A stretch of DNA of 64,000 nucleotides from CAZAYP01 sp964489425 [NCBI: uncultured Verrucomicrobiota bacterium] (lineage in GTDB: Bacteria > Verrucomicrobiota > Kiritimatiellia > RZYC01): NCBI GenBank assembly GCA_964489425.1, contig CAZAYP010000008.1:1-64000 (forward strand), written 5' to 3'. Of this stretch, positions 42,711 through 53,956 are shown piece after piece. The notes below the pieces were generated by a model. The model saw only the letters and a program-made list of their open reading frames with translations. It was not told where the DNA came from and searched no databases. The position numbers and the translations under genes are program-made. Every line of letters begins with the position of its first letter. Position 1 is the stretch's first letter.

Positions 42711-43739
42711 TCAGCCGCCGGGGAGGCCGGCGCGAATGTCGATCACCGTGGCCGGGCCGGCTTGCGGGCTGACCGTGAAGGCCGGCAGGGCCGCCGGGAC
42801 CAGCAGCGTGCTCCCCGCGGGGCAGGCCGTCGCGCCGCCCGGCCAGGTCACCTCCACGCGGCCGGCGCTAACGAACAAAATGGCGAAGGAGTCTCCCGGG
42901 CCGCGCGCCTGCCACGGCATCGCCAGCACGCGCTGCTGGATGCGGAACCACGTGTTGTTGATGATCGGGACGACCGTGTGGCCATCCTTCTTGAGCGGCG
43001 GCCCAAGCGGGATGCGCGGGTCGCGGGTGTCGTCCCACGCCATGACCTGGCGCGCCTGGGCGACGTGCAGCGGCCGCGGGTGCCCGTCAGGGTCAAGGCG
43101 GCCCCAGTCGTGGATGCGGTAGGTGGTGTCGGAGTTCTGCTGCACTTCGAGCACCAGGCACCCGGCGTCCAGGGCGTGCACGCGCCCGCCGGGGATGAAC
43201 ACCACGTCGCCGGTGTGCACCGGCCAGGTGGCAATCATGGCTTCGTAATCGACGCTGGTCCGGGCGCGGTCAAAGTCCGCGGGTGTCACCCCGGGGCGCA
43301 GGCCGGTCCAGACGCGCGCGCCGGGCGCGGCGCGCAGGATGTACCACAGCTCGGTTTTCGGCTCGCCACCAAAGCGCCGGGCCGCGGCATCGTCGGGATG
43401 CACCTGCAGGCTCAGGCGCTGATGGGCGTCAAGGATCTTCACCAGCAGCGGGAAGGTGTCGCCCGGTACGGCCGAGCCCAGCAGGGCCGGGCCCCAGGCG
43501 GCCAGCATCTCGTGCAACGAGTGCCCGGCCCAAGGGCCGTCCAGCACGACGCTCTCGCCCTCGGAGCGGTCGGTCACCTCCCACGACTCGGCGTAGAGCC
43601 CCGGCGGCGCGGCGCGCTGGAAGTAGCGCCGGATGTTGTCCCCGCCCCAGATGTAGTTCTTGTACACCGGGTTGAACCGCAGCGGGTACAGGTCGGCCGG
43701 TAAAGGCGTCCGCGTGTTTCCCATGTTGTCATTTTTCAT
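42711..43739 (-). CDS. manA: Mannose-6-phosphate isomerase, short type
   Basis: Converts mannose-6-phosphate to fructose-6-phosphate, linking to mannose or GDP-mannose metabolism. The zinc ligands are visible in SLQVHPDD, KTELWYI and GGRVHAL. Cupin-type beta strands make up the rest. At 342 residues it is close to the Bacillus-type enzyme. The ATG at 43739 (MKNDNMGN) is chosen; a second ATG five codons later is possible. The neighbour phosphoglycerate mutase gene runs divergently with 66 bases between the two starts, which would hold both promoters. Confidence 0.88.
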   Translation of the reverse strand: MKNDNMGNTRTPLPADLYPLRFNPVYKNYIWGGDNIRRYFQRAAPPGLYAESWEVTDRSEGESVVLDGPWAGHSLHEMLAAWGPALLGSAVPGDTFPLLVKILDAHQRLSLQVHPDDAAARRFGGEPKTELWYILRAAPGARVWTGLRPGVTPADFDRARTSVDYEAMIATWPVHTGDVVFIPGGRVHALDAGCLVLEVQQNSDTTYRIHDWGRLDPDGHPRPLHVAQARQVMAWDDTRDPRIPLGPPLKKDGHTVVPIINNTWFRIQQRVLAMPWQARGPGDSFAILFVSAGRVEVTWPGGATACPAGSTLLVPAALPAFTVSPQAGPATVIDIRAGLPGG

Positions 43740-43805
43740 GGTTCGCGGTAGCATAGCGTTTTGTATCGTTTGAGCAAGCATACAACCGCAAGGGATGCAG
43801 AAGTC

Positions 43806-45005
43806 ATGAGAAAGATGGTGGTTTTGGTGGGCGACGGCATGGGCGATTACCCCGATCCCGCGCACGGCAACACCACGCCGCTGCAACGGGCCCGCATCCC
43901 CACGATCCGCCGGATCGCCGCCGCCGGCCGCCGCCTGCTGGTGGACACCGTGCCCGCGGGGCTGGAACCGGGCAGCGACATCGCCAACCTGAGCCTGCTG
44001 GGCTACAACCCGGCCCTCTACTATACCGGCCGCGCGCCGATCGAGGCCGTGGGCGCCGGCCTGCCGCTGGCCGCCGACGATGTCGCCTTCCGCTGCAACC
44101 TGGTCACCGTGGCCGGGGGCCGGATGGACGACTATTCCGCCGGCCACATCACCACCCCCGAGGGCCGCGACCTGGTCGCGGCCGTGGACGCGCAGCTCGG
44201 CCGGCCCGGCTGCCGGTTTCACCCCGGGGTCAGTTACCGGCACCTGCTGATCTGGAGCAACGGGCCGCTGGCGGTCAAGACCATCCCGCCGCACGAGTTC
44301 TCCGGCAAGCCCGTGGCGGAGCACCAGCCCGCCGGCGAGCGGCAGGCCGAGGTGCGCGCCCTCATGGACCAGTCGATCCCCATCCTGGCCAGTCACCCCG
44401 TCAACCGCGCGCGCTTGCAGCAAGGCGCCAAGCCCGCCACCCAGATCTGGCTCTGGGGCCAGGGCCGGCGCATGGAACTGCCGACCTACGCCCAGCAGTA
44501 CGGCCTGGGCGGCGGGGTGATCTCCGCCGTGGACCTGGTGCGCGGCCTGGGCCTGCTGGCCGGCCTGCAGGCGCCCAGGGTCCCCGGCGCCACCGGGTTC
44601 CTGGACACCAACTACGCCGGCAAGGTGGACGCCGCGCTCCGCATCCTGGAACAGGACCATTTCGTGTATGTGCACATCGAGGCCCCGGACGAGTGCGGCC
44701 ACATGGGCGACGCGGTAAAAAAAGTGCAGGCCATGGAGGCGTTCGACGAGCGCGTCGTGGCCCCCATCTGGATGGCCCTGGAAGCGGCCGGCCAGCCCTA
44801 CCGCCTGGTGATCTGCACCGATCACCGCACCCCGGTCCGGGTGCGCGGCCACACCCGCGAGCCCGTGCCCATGGCGATCCTCGACGGACCGGTCGGCCCG
44901 GCGACCGCCGAGCAACCGTTTGACGAGCTGGTCAACAGCGGCCGGGCCCAGGGCCTGGCCTACGAGATCCTCAACGATCTTCTGCGCGACGCCGCGCGGG
45001 CGTGA
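43806..45005 (+). CDS. apgM: Cofactor-independent phosphoglycerate mutase, archaeal type
   Basis: Interconverts 3- and 2-phosphoglycerate in glycolysis. The N-terminus VVLVGDGMGDYPDP carries the first metal-binding Asp of the alkaline phosphatase superfamily. GSDIANLSLLGYNP, PIEAVGAG and FRCNLVTV are the ApgM blocks. The C-terminal ICTDHRTPVRVRGHTREPVP supplies the remaining metal ligands. The 399-residue length is that of ApgM, shorter than the bacterial GpmI type. Its presence is a weak hint of PVC-type or deep-branching bacteria. Confidence 0.9.
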   Translation: MRKMVVLVGDGMGDYPDPAHGNTTPLQRARIPTIRRIAAAGRRLLVDTVPAGLEPGSDIANLSLLGYNPALYYTGRAPIEAVGAGLPLAADDVAFRCNLVTVAGGRMDDYSAGHITTPEGRDLVAAVDAQLGRPGCRFHPGVSYRHLLIWSNGPLAVKTIPPHEFSGKPVAEHQPAGERQAEVRALMDQSIPILASHPVNRARLQQGAKPATQIWLWGQGRRMELPTYAQQYGLGGGVISAVDLVRGLGLLAGLQAPRVPGATGFLDTNYAGKVDAALRILEQDHFVYVHIEAPDECGHMGDAVKKVQAMEAFDERVVAPIWMALEAAGQPYRLVICTDHRTPVRVRGHTREPVPMAILDGPVGPATAEQPFDELVNSGRAQGLAYEILNDLLRDAARA

Positions 45006-45140
45006 TGGCCGCGGCGGCGTTTTTTGTCGGTGCTTTTGTCATTGAGTTGGTTCCCGATCAGTTTATAATTCGCGCTTGAATGCCGCGGGCGTGATCCAAA
45101 CTCTGTTGGAGCCTGCGGCCGCAGGAAAGGGAGGGGCCCG

Positions 45141-48100
45141 ATGCGCAAATGTAATCTCTGGTTGGATGCTGCCGTCCTCACGCTCATCGCCACGGTGGCC
45201 TCCGGCCAGGAATGGGAGCGTGACTGGAGCCGGATCTGGGGATCGCCCATGGGCGACTACGGGTACGCGGTGGCCGCGCACACCAACGGCGACTTCTACG
45301 TGGCCGGATTCACCTGGGACGCGTTCGATGGCCAAACCAACCAGGGCGTGTGCAACGCGTTCCTGACCCGCTACACGGCGGCCGGGGCCAAAGCCTGGTC
45401 CCGTATCTGGGGTGCGCCGGACACGACCTACGCTTACGCCGTGGCCGTGGATTCCACGGGTGCGGTGTACGTGGCCGGCCAGACCCAATCGGGATTTGAC
45501 GGCCAGCAGGCCGTGGGCCAGGCCGACCTGTTTCTCTCCAAGTTCTCCGTCGCTGGCCAGCGGGAATGGACGCGCATCTGGGGATCGGTGCTGGAAGATG
45601 GCGCCTGCGGGGTGGCCGCGGACACTGCCGGCGGGGTCTACGTGTGCGGCTATTGCAGCAGCAACTTTGACGGCCAGGCCAGCGTGGGGCAGCGTGACGT
45701 GTTTTTCAGCAAGTTCCAGGCTGACGGCACGCGCGCTTACAGCCGGATCTGGGGCTCGCCGTTGGAAGATTGCGGCCAGGGGATCGGCGTGGATCCCCAG
45801 GGCGGCGTGTACGTGGCCGGCTACGCTTACGCCGCGTTTGATCAGGAGCCTTTTTCAGGCACCATGGACGCCTTTCTGACCCGGCACGGCGCCGGCGGGA
45901 CGCGGGAGTGGACGCGGATGTGGGGGTCCTCCGGCCAGGACCAGGCCATGGGCGTGGCGGTGGACACGGCCGGCCGCGTATACGTGGCCGGCTACGGCGG
46001 CCCCTTTGGCGACCAGCCCAAGGTGGGCGAGCCGGATCCGTTTTTGTGCCGCTACGACCACCAGGGCACCTGCCGGTGGGCGCGCATCTGGGGATCGCCG
46101 GCGGCTGACTCCGGGCTGGGCGTGGCCGTGGCCGGCACCAACGCGGTGTATGTCACCGGCATGGCCGGCGGCGCGGACTTCGACGGCCAGACCAACGTGG
46201 AGGCGTCGATATTCGTGACGGCCTTTGACGCGGCCGGGACCAACCGCTGGAGCCGGCGCTGGGGTGCGCTCAACGCCTCCGGGCAGGGCGTGGCCGCCCT
46301 GATCGACGCCGGCGGCCGCCCGCAGGCCCTGTGCGTGGCCGGGTTCACATCCGGCGGGTTCGACGGCCAGACCAACACGGGCCAGGTGGACGCCTTCCTG
46401 TCGCACTGGGGGCCGCAAGCCTGCCTGCGGTTCACGGACGGTCCCCGGGCCACCAACATCGCCGCCACCCAGGCCACGATCCGCTGGCAGACGGATCGGC
46501 CGGGCGACAGCGAGGTGCGCTACGGGGTCAAGGCCTTTGACTACACCTGGACCGCCAGCGACAGCCAGTGGACCACCAACCATGCGGTGCCGTTGACGAA
46601 CCTGACGGCCTCGACCACGTATCATTTCATTTCGATTTCGCGCGCCAACGCGGGCTGTGCCGCCACCAGCTCACCGGCGTATTTCACGACCGCGGCCGGC
46701 GGCGGCGGGGCGCCGACGGCGACCAACCTCACGTTGGACGGCGGGTTCGCGTTTCCCATGGACCTGGCCCTGGAGACCAGCGGCGAGGTGGAGCGGGTGA
46801 TGTACTATTTTGACGGCCGCCACATCTTCACGTCGTTCTCGCCGCCCTTCAACGGGGAACTGGACCCGCGGATGCTGGACCTGGACATGGCGGCGCTGCG
46901 CGGCCGACACCAGGTGCGGGCGGTGATTTACGGCGCCGACGGCAGCGTGCGGGAATGCGTGACGGATTTGGATTACCTGGACGACTGCGGCTCCACCATG
47001 GACGTGGAGTTCGTGTACCCGGAACACGGGCTGACGGTCTACACCACCGGCACCGTGGCGCAGGCCTCGAACGTCTGCGTGACGGTGTTTGCCCGCGAGC
47101 GCCTGACGCCGCCGGAGCGGGACAAGAGCTTTGACGGCCTGGGGCCGCGGGATCCGTTTCCGGGGCTGGTGCGCTATGGCCCGGTGGCGCGGATCGACTT
47201 CGAGGTGGACGGCGTGCCGACCGGGCAGATCGCGGGCCGCGACCCGGAGGATCCCTACACCTGGCACCGCTGGTACAACCTGCGCGATCTGGCCCTGGGG
47301 CGCCACCGGCTCACGGCGCGGGCGTACACGAGCAATGACTGCGTCTGGAGCGACGTGGTCTACGTCAACGTGGAAAACTTCAATGCGCAGATCCTGGCCT
47401 TGCGCAGCGTGTACCGGATGACCAACTATTTCCTGGTCCAATGGCAACTGCGCAACCGCGGCGACGGGCCGGCGGTGTTGCGGTCGTTTCGCGAGGAAAT
47501 GACCGGGTTCCAGCCCACGCGGCTGGCGTCGCCGTGGCCGTCGACCACCAACTACAGCTTCTCCCTCGAAACGCAGCGCAACTCGGTGGCGCTGGCGTTT
47601 CCCGAGACGGCGACGCTGGCGGCCGGGGCCACGGGCATCATTTCGTACTGCGTGGTGCCGTACCTGACCATGGGGCCGGCGACCTATGGCATTGGCGGGG
47701 CCGGCGGGCAGATCGTGTACCACGCCCTGGGCGGCTCGAATGTCACCCTGGCCTGCTCCAACGAGGCCCGCTGGGTGACCCGCCCGGGTTCCGTGGTGCC
47801 CTGGGCGCTGAGCGATGCCGTGCGCGGCGCCATCGCCACCTCGGACTACATCCTGGTCACCAATCCCCTGAACCTGCTGGGCTTTTATGGCAACAACGCT
47901 AATGACGTCATGGCCAAAATGGCCGAGCTGGCCACCCGACGCCTCGGGGTGCTGGGGTACTTCTACTATAACCAGCCGCTGCCCACCGTGTATGCCCCCG
48001 GCAACTTGTTCGCCACGGGCGACACGCTCAACGATTGGCGCGATGAACTGGTGGTGGGCGACATGGACGAGGGCTGGGTCCGCGTTTATGACAGCAGCGT

Positions 48101-51100
48101 GGAGGTGATCATTTCGTCCAACATCGTCCCGTTCGCCTTCGACTTGCAACCGGGCGACGCGCTTCTCACCGGCGACTTGCACCAGCAGGTTCACACCAAT
48201 AATGGATTCTTTGATCAAATCATCATCGTGCAGGGCCCGGCGCATGGCGCGGAGGCGGGGCGGGCCTGCGCGTACCGCTACGATTACCTTTCGGGCGGCA
48301 ATGTCATCGGGTATTTGAACACCAGCTACGGCACGAACTCGGCCGTAGCCGTCGGCCGGATCATGACGGACAATGGGGGGTACATGAAGGACCAGGTGAT
48401 CGTGGCGCGGCCCACCGGGCGCCTGGAGCTGTTCTCCGCATACGGCTTGTCGGATGACTCGTTCGACGATACCTATTTCCGGGCCGGGGATACCCTCCTG
48501 GCTGCCCGGCTGTGGTCTGACGCCAATGACCAGGCCGTGGTGGCCAGCCGCGCGTTCGACATGATCCAGGTCATTGCCTATCGCGCCGGCAGCCTGGCTT
48601 CGGTCGTCACCCAGGCCTGTGCGCTGGCGAGCAACGATATCGTAACGGTCGGGGATGTCTGGGGCGACAACTGCGACGAGATCGTCGTGGTTCGGCCGGA
48701 CCGGCGCAACTGCACGTTCTATGGCTATTCCGCGGGGCGCCTGCGCGAGTTGCGCACATTCGATTTCACGCTCGCGCCCGGCGACCAGCTGGCCTGCGGC
48801 CGGATGTATTACAGCTCCAAGGATCTGCTGGTGATCCTGCACGGCCTCGCCGCCGCGGGGACGCCGGCCGGCACGGTCACGCTCTCGCATTATCCCAGCT
48901 CCGACAATGGCGGCGCCGCCACGCTGGACGACCTGCTGGACTCCGGCGGCGCCTGGGCCCGCCAGCTCGCGCCAACATGGAGTTCCTCCGGCTACCTCCT
49001 GATCGTGGGCGAGACGGAAATCATCCCCACCTTTTCCACCAGCTGGGACCTCTGGTACACCGCCCGCGGCAAAGTGGATTATACGGATCGCAACTACGCC
49101 AGCACCACCGCGGACGAGAACAACTCCCCGGAACTGGGCATGGGCCGGATCATCGGCAACTACACGGCCAATATCAACGCCCCCCTGGACGCCGCCCTGG
49201 CGGTCATCGACAATCCCGCCCGCCTGTGTGCCAGCAATTCCATTGCGCTGGCGGGGTACGAGCGCGCCCCGAACGGGCTGAGCGATTACATCAGCTTCTG
49301 GTCCGAGGCCATGCGGGGGCAGGCGGAGCTGATGGCCAACGGGTTCACCGGCGCGGTCCGGTACACCCCGGATTACAACAAGCTCGCCCTGCTGGAGGCG
49401 CAGAATAGCAAGCATGCCATCCTGTGGTTTGGCCACGGCAACTGGGATTTATGGGATTATTTTAGCCAAATCGATATTGCCGCCCATGCGGAATGGCGCT
49501 CGCATCGGCCGGTGATCTATGCGTCCTCCTGCCTGACCGGCCGCTACCCGACCGGCCGGGGTATTGCCGAGGCGTGCCTGCGGGCCGGCGCAGCCGCCTA
49601 TATCGGATCCACCGAGGTGACGCTCGGCGGATTCAGCGAATATCTGGCTTACGATTTCGCAAACCGCCTGGACTTGCTGCGCAGCGTCGGGCATGCCCTG
49701 CGCGACGCCAAGAACACCCGCCTGGGCAGCAGCAGCCGGTACAGCTACCAGATCCAAAACCGCTACCACAGCGCCTCTGCCCACTACTTTGGCGATCCCA
49801 AGCTGGCCCTGCAGGGCGCGCACGCGCGGCGCGCGGCCGCGGGCGGCGAGCGCCGCGGATCCCCCCTCGCGCCCCGCACCGGCCCGGTCTCGACGCTCGA
49901 TATCCAGGTGCCGTTCTACATCGTGGACACCACCAACAACCTGGATTACGTGACCATCCCCGGCCAGGACAACATCTGTGAGCCGGGCCAGCCCATGGTG
50001 CCCATGTACACCGAGTCGATCCTGTTCCCCGCCGGCTGCGTGGTCCAGGGCGTGACCCTCACCCGGCGCGACGGCGCCACCGCCAGCCAGGGCCTGCGCC
50101 TGCCGGTGTACGAACTGGCCCTGGTCGACCAGCGCGGGGATCCGGCCTTGCGGGCCCCGCAGGCCCCGGCCGCCACCTGGTGGCCGGAGGGCGACCTGGA
50201 CTGGGCCCTGACGCCGCAATCCGATGGCGGCACGCGCCTGGACTTGACCCTGTACCCGTTTTACTACGACAGCAACACCCTGGCCGCCGTCTTCTACACC
50301 AACTACAGCGTTGCCATCGCCTCCGCCGCGTCCGATGTGACCGTCAACCGCATCCTGACGGACTTCGACAGCTACCAGGTCGGCGACACCGTCAACTTCA
50401 TCGTCTACGTCCATGGCACCAATGCCCAACCCCGCGACGTGATCCTCGCGGCGCAGGTGGTCTCGAACAACCTGTACGCGGCCGAAACCCTGCCCCTGCG
50501 CACGTTGCGCGGCGTGCAGGGATACGGCGAATGCCGGCTGGCCTGGGACACCGCCGGGTTCCCGGGCGGCGACTACGCGCTGGAAGTGGAGTTGCTGACC
50601 GATCAGAACGTCGTGCTGGACCGCCGGACCCTGGAGTTCCGCGTCGGCCGCGTCGAGGGCCAGACCCTCGCCACCAGCCTGGCGCCCGCGCAGTTCCGGC
50701 GCGGCGAAAACGTAACCCTCGCGGCGGCGTTCAGCAACAGCGGCGACAGCGCCGTGTCCGGCACCATCGTCATCCAGGCCCAGGACGCTGCCGGCGCGCT
50801 GGTCGCCGACTTCCGCTGCGACTTCTCCAACCTGACCGCGGGCGCGGTGGCGGGTTTCAGCACCGTGTGGACCAATATGCCCCTGGTGCCGCGCGACTGC
50901 CAGGTGATCGCCTTCACCCTGTACGAGGGCCGGTCCACGGACACCGTGACGGCCTATCGCTGGGACGAGGCGCCCTTGCTGTTGGATGACGTGGTCGTGG
51001 CGGGCAGCAACGTGGTGTTGCGCTGGCCGAGCGTCGCCGGCCGCACCTACGGCGTGGAAATCGGCACCAGCCTGCCGGCGTTCGCCGGCTTCACCAACGT

Positions 51101-51182
51101 GCCGGCCGCGGCGCCCCAGAACTGCTACACCGACGCCCCGCCGGAGCCGGTGCTGTTCTATCGCGTGCGGGAATATCCCTGA
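45141..51182 (+). CDS. Giant secreted gingipain-like (C25) cysteine peptidase with SBBP repeats
   Basis: A 2013-residue secreted protein. The signal peptide is LDAAVLTLIATVASG. Residues about 25-430 hold seven beta-propeller-like SBBP repeats of about 50 residues, each starting xRIWG and ending with a phenylalanine-rich FDGQ...AFLS unit. A fibronectin-type module follows (ATIRWQTDRPGDSEVRYG), then a long beta-rich region. The peptidase C25/caspase-like fold follows, with His1432 in WFGHGNWD and Cys1464 in ASSCLTGRY as the likely dyad. More beta modules close the C-terminus. The gingipain family cleaves after Arg or Lys; the substrate here is unknown. The SD is AAAGGGAGG. No Por/T9SS-type C-terminal signal was recognised. 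Confidence 0.82.
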   Translation: MRKCNLWLDAAVLTLIATVASGQEWERDWSRIWGSPMGDYGYAVAAHTNGDFYVAGFTWDAFDGQTNQGVCNAFLTRYTAAGAKAWSRIWGAPDTTYAYAVAVDSTGAVYVAGQTQSGFDGQQAVGQADLFLSKFSVAGQREWTRIWGSVLEDGACGVAADTAGGVYVCGYCSSNFDGQASVGQRDVFFSKFQADGTRAYSRIWGSPLEDCGQGIGVDPQGGVYVAGYAYAAFDQEPFSGTMDAFLTRHGAGGTREWTRMWGSSGQDQAMGVAVDTAGRVYVAGYGGPFGDQPKVGEPDPFLCRYDHQGTCRWARIWGSPAADSGLGVAVAGTNAVYVTGMAGGADFDGQTNVEASIFVTAFDAAGTNRWSRRWGALNASGQGVAALIDAGGRPQALCVAGFTSGGFDGQTNTGQVDAFLSHWGPQACLRFTDGPRATNIAATQATIRWQTDRPGDSEVRYGVKAFDYTWTASDSQWTTNHAVPLTNLTASTTYHFISISRANAGCAATSSPAYFTTAAGGGGAPTATNLTLDGGFAFPMDLALETSGEVERVMYYFDGRHIFTSFSPPFNGELDPRMLDLDMAALRGRHQVRAVIYGADGSVRECVTDLDYLDDCGSTMDVEFVYPEHGLTVYTTGTVAQASNVCVTVFARERLTPPERDKSFDGLGPRDPFPGLVRYGPVARIDFEVDGVPTGQIAGRDPEDPYTWHRWYNLRDLALGRHRLTARAYTSNDCVWSDVVYVNVENFNAQILALRSVYRMTNYFLVQWQLRNRGDGPAVLRSFREEMTGFQPTRLASPWPSTTNYSFSLETQRNSVALAFPETATLAAGATGIISYCVVPYLTMGPATYGIGGAGGQIVYHALGGSNVTLACSNEARWVTRPGSVVPWALSDAVRGAIATSDYILVTNPLNLLGFYGNNANDVMAKMAELATRRLGVLGYFYYNQPLPTVYAPGNLFATGDTLNDWRDELVVGDMDEGWVRVYDSSVEVIISSNIVPFAFDLQPGDALLTGDLHQQVHTNNGFFDQIIIVQGPAHGAEAGRACAYRYDYLSGGNVIGYLNTSYGTNSAVAVGRIMTDNGGYMKDQVIVARPTGRLELFSAYGLSDDSFDDTYFRAGDTLLAARLWSDANDQAVVASRAFDMIQVIAYRAGSLASVVTQACALASNDIVTVGDVWGDNCDEIVVVRPDRRNCTFYGYSAGRLRELRTFDFTLAPGDQLACGRMYYSSKDLLVILHGLAAAGTPAGTVTLSHYPSSDNGGAATLDDLLDSGGAWARQLAPTWSSSGYLLIVGETEIIPTFSTSWDLWYTARGKVDYTDRNYASTTADENNSPELGMGRIIGNYTANINAPLDAALAVIDNPARLCASNSIALAGYERAPNGLSDYISFWSEAMRGQAELMANGFTGAVRYTPDYNKLALLEAQNSKHAILWFGHGNWDLWDYFSQIDIAAHAEWRSHRPVIYASSCLTGRYPTGRGIAEACLRAGAAAYIGSTEVTLGGFSEYLAYDFANRLDLLRSVGHALRDAKNTRLGSSSRYSYQIQNRYHSASAHYFGDPKLALQGAHARRAAAGGERRGSPLAPRTGPVSTLDIQVPFYIVDTTNNLDYVTIPGQDNICEPGQPMVPMYTESILFPAGCVVQGVTLTRRDGATASQGLRLPVYELALVDQRGDPALRAPQAPAATWWPEGDLDWALTPQSDGGTRLDLTLYPFYYDSNTLAAVFYTNYSVAIASAASDVTVNRILTDFDSYQVGDTVNFIVYVHGTNAQPRDVILAAQVVSNNLYAAETLPLRTLRGVQGYGECRLAWDTAGFPGGDYALEVELLTDQNVVLDRRTLEFRVGRVEGQTLATSLAPAQFRRGENVTLAAAFSNSGDSAVSGTIVIQAQDAAGALVADFRCDFSNLTAGAVAGFSTVWTNMPLVPRDCQVIAFTLYEGRSTDTVTAYRWDEAPLLLDDVVVAGSNVVLRWPSVAGRTYGVEIGTSLPAFAGFTNVPAAAPQNCYTDAPPEPVLFYRVREYP

Positions 51183-51388
51183 AGCCGGGTGCGACGGCTG
51201 GCCGTCTTGGATGTGGTATTCGAATCGTTGTCGTGTTCGTAATCGTTGACGTGAACGCAAACGCATGGGTACTGAGAATTTCATCCCATATAGCCGTCAT
51301 AATGTGAATTGCTGGCCAGTTTGGGCGTGCATCAGCACCGGCCGTGCGCTATAAAACACCCCCGGAATTGCAAAAAGGACGTGCCGTC

Positions 51389-53917
51389 ATGAAAGAGAAA
51401 TACCCGTTTGCGGAAATCGAAGCCAAGTGGCAGGCCTGGTGGGAGGAGCAGGGCCTGTTCAAGGTGGATGTCCGGAGCAAGGACAAGAAGTACTACTGCC
51501 TGATGATGTTCCCGTACCCTTCGGGCACGCTCCACGTGGGTCACGGCCGCAACTACATCATCGGCGACGCCGTGGCGCGCTACAAGAAAATGCAAGGCTA
51601 CCGCGTGCTCGCGCCCATGGGCTGGGACGCGTTCGGCCTGCCCGCGGAAAACGCCGCCATCAAGACCGGCACCCACCCGCGCACGTCCACGCTCAACAAC
51701 ATCGCGGTCATCAAGCGCCAGCTCTACGACTGGGGCTGCGGCTACGACTGGGACCGCGAGGTCACGTCGTGCCTGCCCGACTATTACCGCTGGACGCAGT
51801 GGTTTTTCCTCAAGCTCTACGAGCGCGGCCTGGCTTACAAATCCAAGGCGCCGGTCAACTGGTGCCCGTCGTGCGCCACGGTGCTGGCCAACGAGCAGGT
51901 GGTCAACGGCCACTGCGAGCGCTGCGACGCCACCGTGGAAAACCGCGAGCTGGAGCAGTGGTTCTTCAAGACCACCGCCTACGCCCAGCGGCTGCTGGAC
52001 GACCTGGCCACGCTCGACGGCTGGCCCGAGCGCGTGAAAACCATGCAGGAAAACTGGATCGGCCGCAGCGCGGGCACGCGCGTGGAGTTCAAGCTCGCGC
52101 CCCGCCCCGGCGGCGGGCCGGATCCCATCGCCACGGTGCCCTGCTTCACCACCCGCGTGGATACCATTTACGGCTGCACGTACATGGTGCTGGCGCCGGA
52201 GTTCCCCGGCCTGCGCGAGCTGGTCAAGGGCCTGCCCGAGGAGAAAAGCGTCACCGACTACATCGCGCGCACCGGCAGCCGCTCGCGCGCCGACCGCACC
52301 GACGACGCGCTGGAAAAGAACGGCGTGTTCACCGGCCGCCATGTGATCAACCCATACAACAACGAGAAGGTGCCGCTGTGGACGGCCGACTACGTGCTCA
52401 TGGAGTACGGCACCGGCGCGGTCATGGCCGTGCCGGCGCACGACACCCGCGACTGGGCGTTCGCGAAAAAGTACGGCCTGCCCATCCGCATCTCCATCCA
52501 GAATCCGGCCGGCACGCTCGAGTTGGCGGACATGCAGGACGCCTATGTCGAGGACGGCGTCACGGTCAATTCCGGGCCGTTCTCCGGCCTGCCCAACCGC
52601 GACGCCATCCGCCACATGACCTGCCACGCGGAGGAGAAAAAGTTTGGCGCCGCCACGGTCCATTACCGGTTGCGCGACTGGCTGATCAGCCGCCAGCGCT
52701 ACTGGGGCGCGCCCATCCCGATCCTCTACTGCCCGGACTGCGGCATGCTGCCGGTGCCCGAGAAAGACCTGCCGGTGCTGCTGCCGGACAACGTCGAGTT
52801 CAAGCCCACCGGCGAGTCGCCCCTGGCGCGTTGCCCGGAGTTCATGGCGGTGACCTGCCCGCGCTGCGGCAAGCCCGCGCGGCGCGAGAGCGACACCATG
52901 GACACGTTCGTGGACTCCAGCTGGTACTTCCTGCGCTACCTCTCGCCCAAGGACAGCCTCAAGGCCATCGATACCCAGGCCTGCGATAGCTGGCTGCCCG
53001 TGGACCAGTACATCGGCGGCATCGAGCATGCCATCCTGCACCTCATGTACGCGCGCTTTTTCACCAAGGTCATCTACGACATCGGGCTGATCCATTTTTC
53101 CGAGCCCTTCGCGCACCTGTTCACCCAGGGCATGATCTGCAAGCGCAGCTCCAAGGATGGCCAACTCTACAAGATGTCCAAGTCCAAGGGCAACGTGGTC
53201 AGCCCCGCGGAACTGATCCGCGAGTACGGCGCGGACACGGTACGGCTCTACACGCTGTTCATCGGCCCGCCGGAGAAAGACGCCGAGTGGAACGACCAGG
53301 GCGTGGAAGGCGCGTTCCGCTTCCTGCGGCGGCTCTGGACGCGCGTGTACCAGAATGTGGATTGGCTGCGCCTGCCCGCGGACGGTCCCTGCGACCTCGA
53401 GCAGATGGACGCCACCGAGCGCGACCTGTACCGCAAGCTGCATGAGTCGATCCAGAAGATCACCCGGGACCTGGAAGGCGATTTCCACTTCAACACCGCC
53501 ATCGCCCAGATCATGGAGCTGATGAACGCGCTGGATGGCGTGCCCGTGGACGCCCGGAGCGCGCCGGGCCGCCGCCGGCTGGTCAAGGAGGTCGTGGAGA
53601 GCATTGTCATCCTGATCTCGCCGTTCGCCCCGCACATCGCCGAGGAGCTGTGGGGGGAGTTGGGCCACGCGCCCGGCATCCTCAAGGCCGCCTGGCCGCA
53701 GGTCAACGCGGCCGCCCTGTGCCGCGCCGAGGTGGAGATGGTGCTCCAGGTCAACGGCAAGGTGCGCGGCCGGATCATGGTCGCCTCGGGTGCGGACAGC
53801 GCCGCGATCGAGGCCGAAGCCCTGGCCGACGAGAATGTGAAAAAGTGGCTGGCGGGCAAACAGGTCAAGAAGGTGGTGGTGGTGCCCGGCCGCCTGGTCA
53901 ATATCGCCGCGACGTAA
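51389..53917 (+). CDS. leuS: Leucyl-tRNA synthetase
   Basis: Class I aminoacyl-tRNA synthetase that charges tRNA-Leu. HVGHGRNY is the HIGH motif, and [11 protein letters not shown] carries KMSKS. The editing (CP1) domain lies between them, with the threonine-rich [12 protein letters not shown] loop. A zinc-binding CPDC/CPRC region is present near residue 460. The C-terminus has the anticodon-binding helical bundle and a final beta-domain. At 842 residues, length is normal. AAGGA upstream supports the ATG at 51389; an in-frame upstream extension exists but is not conserved. Confidence 0.96.
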   Translation: MKEKYPFAEIEAKWQAWWEEQGLFKVDVRSKDKKYYCLMMFPYPSGTLHVGHGRNYIIGDAVARYKKMQGYRVLAPMGWDAFGLPAENAAIKTGTHPRTSTLNNIAVIKRQLYDWGCGYDWDREVTSCLPDYYRWTQWFFLKLYERGLAYKSKAPVNWCPSCATVLANEQVVNGHCERCDATVENRELEQWFFKTTAYAQRLLDDLATLDGWPERVKTMQENWIGRSAGTRVEFKLAPRPGGGPDPIATVPCFTTRVDTIYGCTYMVLAPEFPGLRELVKGLPEEKSVTDYIARTGSRSRADRTDDALEKNGVFTGRHVINPYNNEKVPLWTADYVLMEYGTGAVMAVPAHDTRDWAFAKKYGLPIRISIQNPAGTLELADMQDAYVEDGVTVNSGPFSGLPNRDAIRHMTCHAEEKKFGAATVHYRLRDWLISRQRYWGAPIPILYCPDCGMLPVPEKDLPVLLPDNVEFKPTGESPLARCPEFMAVTCPRCGKPARRESDTMDTFVDSSWYFLRYLSPKDSLKAIDTQACDSWLPVDQYIGGIEHAILHLMYARFFTKVIYDIGLIHFSEPFAHLFTQGMICKRSSKDGQLYKMSKSKGNVVSPAELIREYGADTVRLYTLFIGPPEKDAEWNDQGVEGAFRFLRRLWTRVYQNVDWLRLPADGPCDLEQMDATERDLYRKLHESIQKITRDLEGDFHFNTAIAQIMELMNALDGVPVDARSAPGRRRLVKEVVESIVILISPFAPHIAEELWGELGHAPGILKAAWPQVNAAALCRAEVEMVLQVNGKVRGRIMVASGADSAAIEAEALADENVKKWLAGKQVKKVVVVPGRLVNIAAT

Positions 53918-53956
53918 GCCGCGGCTCGTAACAACACAAGAAAGAGGAGCAGCCCC

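Noticed and set aside
46671-49436. Long minus-strand open frame opposite the gingipain-like gene
   Set aside because: No recognisable motif; the plus frame encodes clear repeats and the peptidase dyad.
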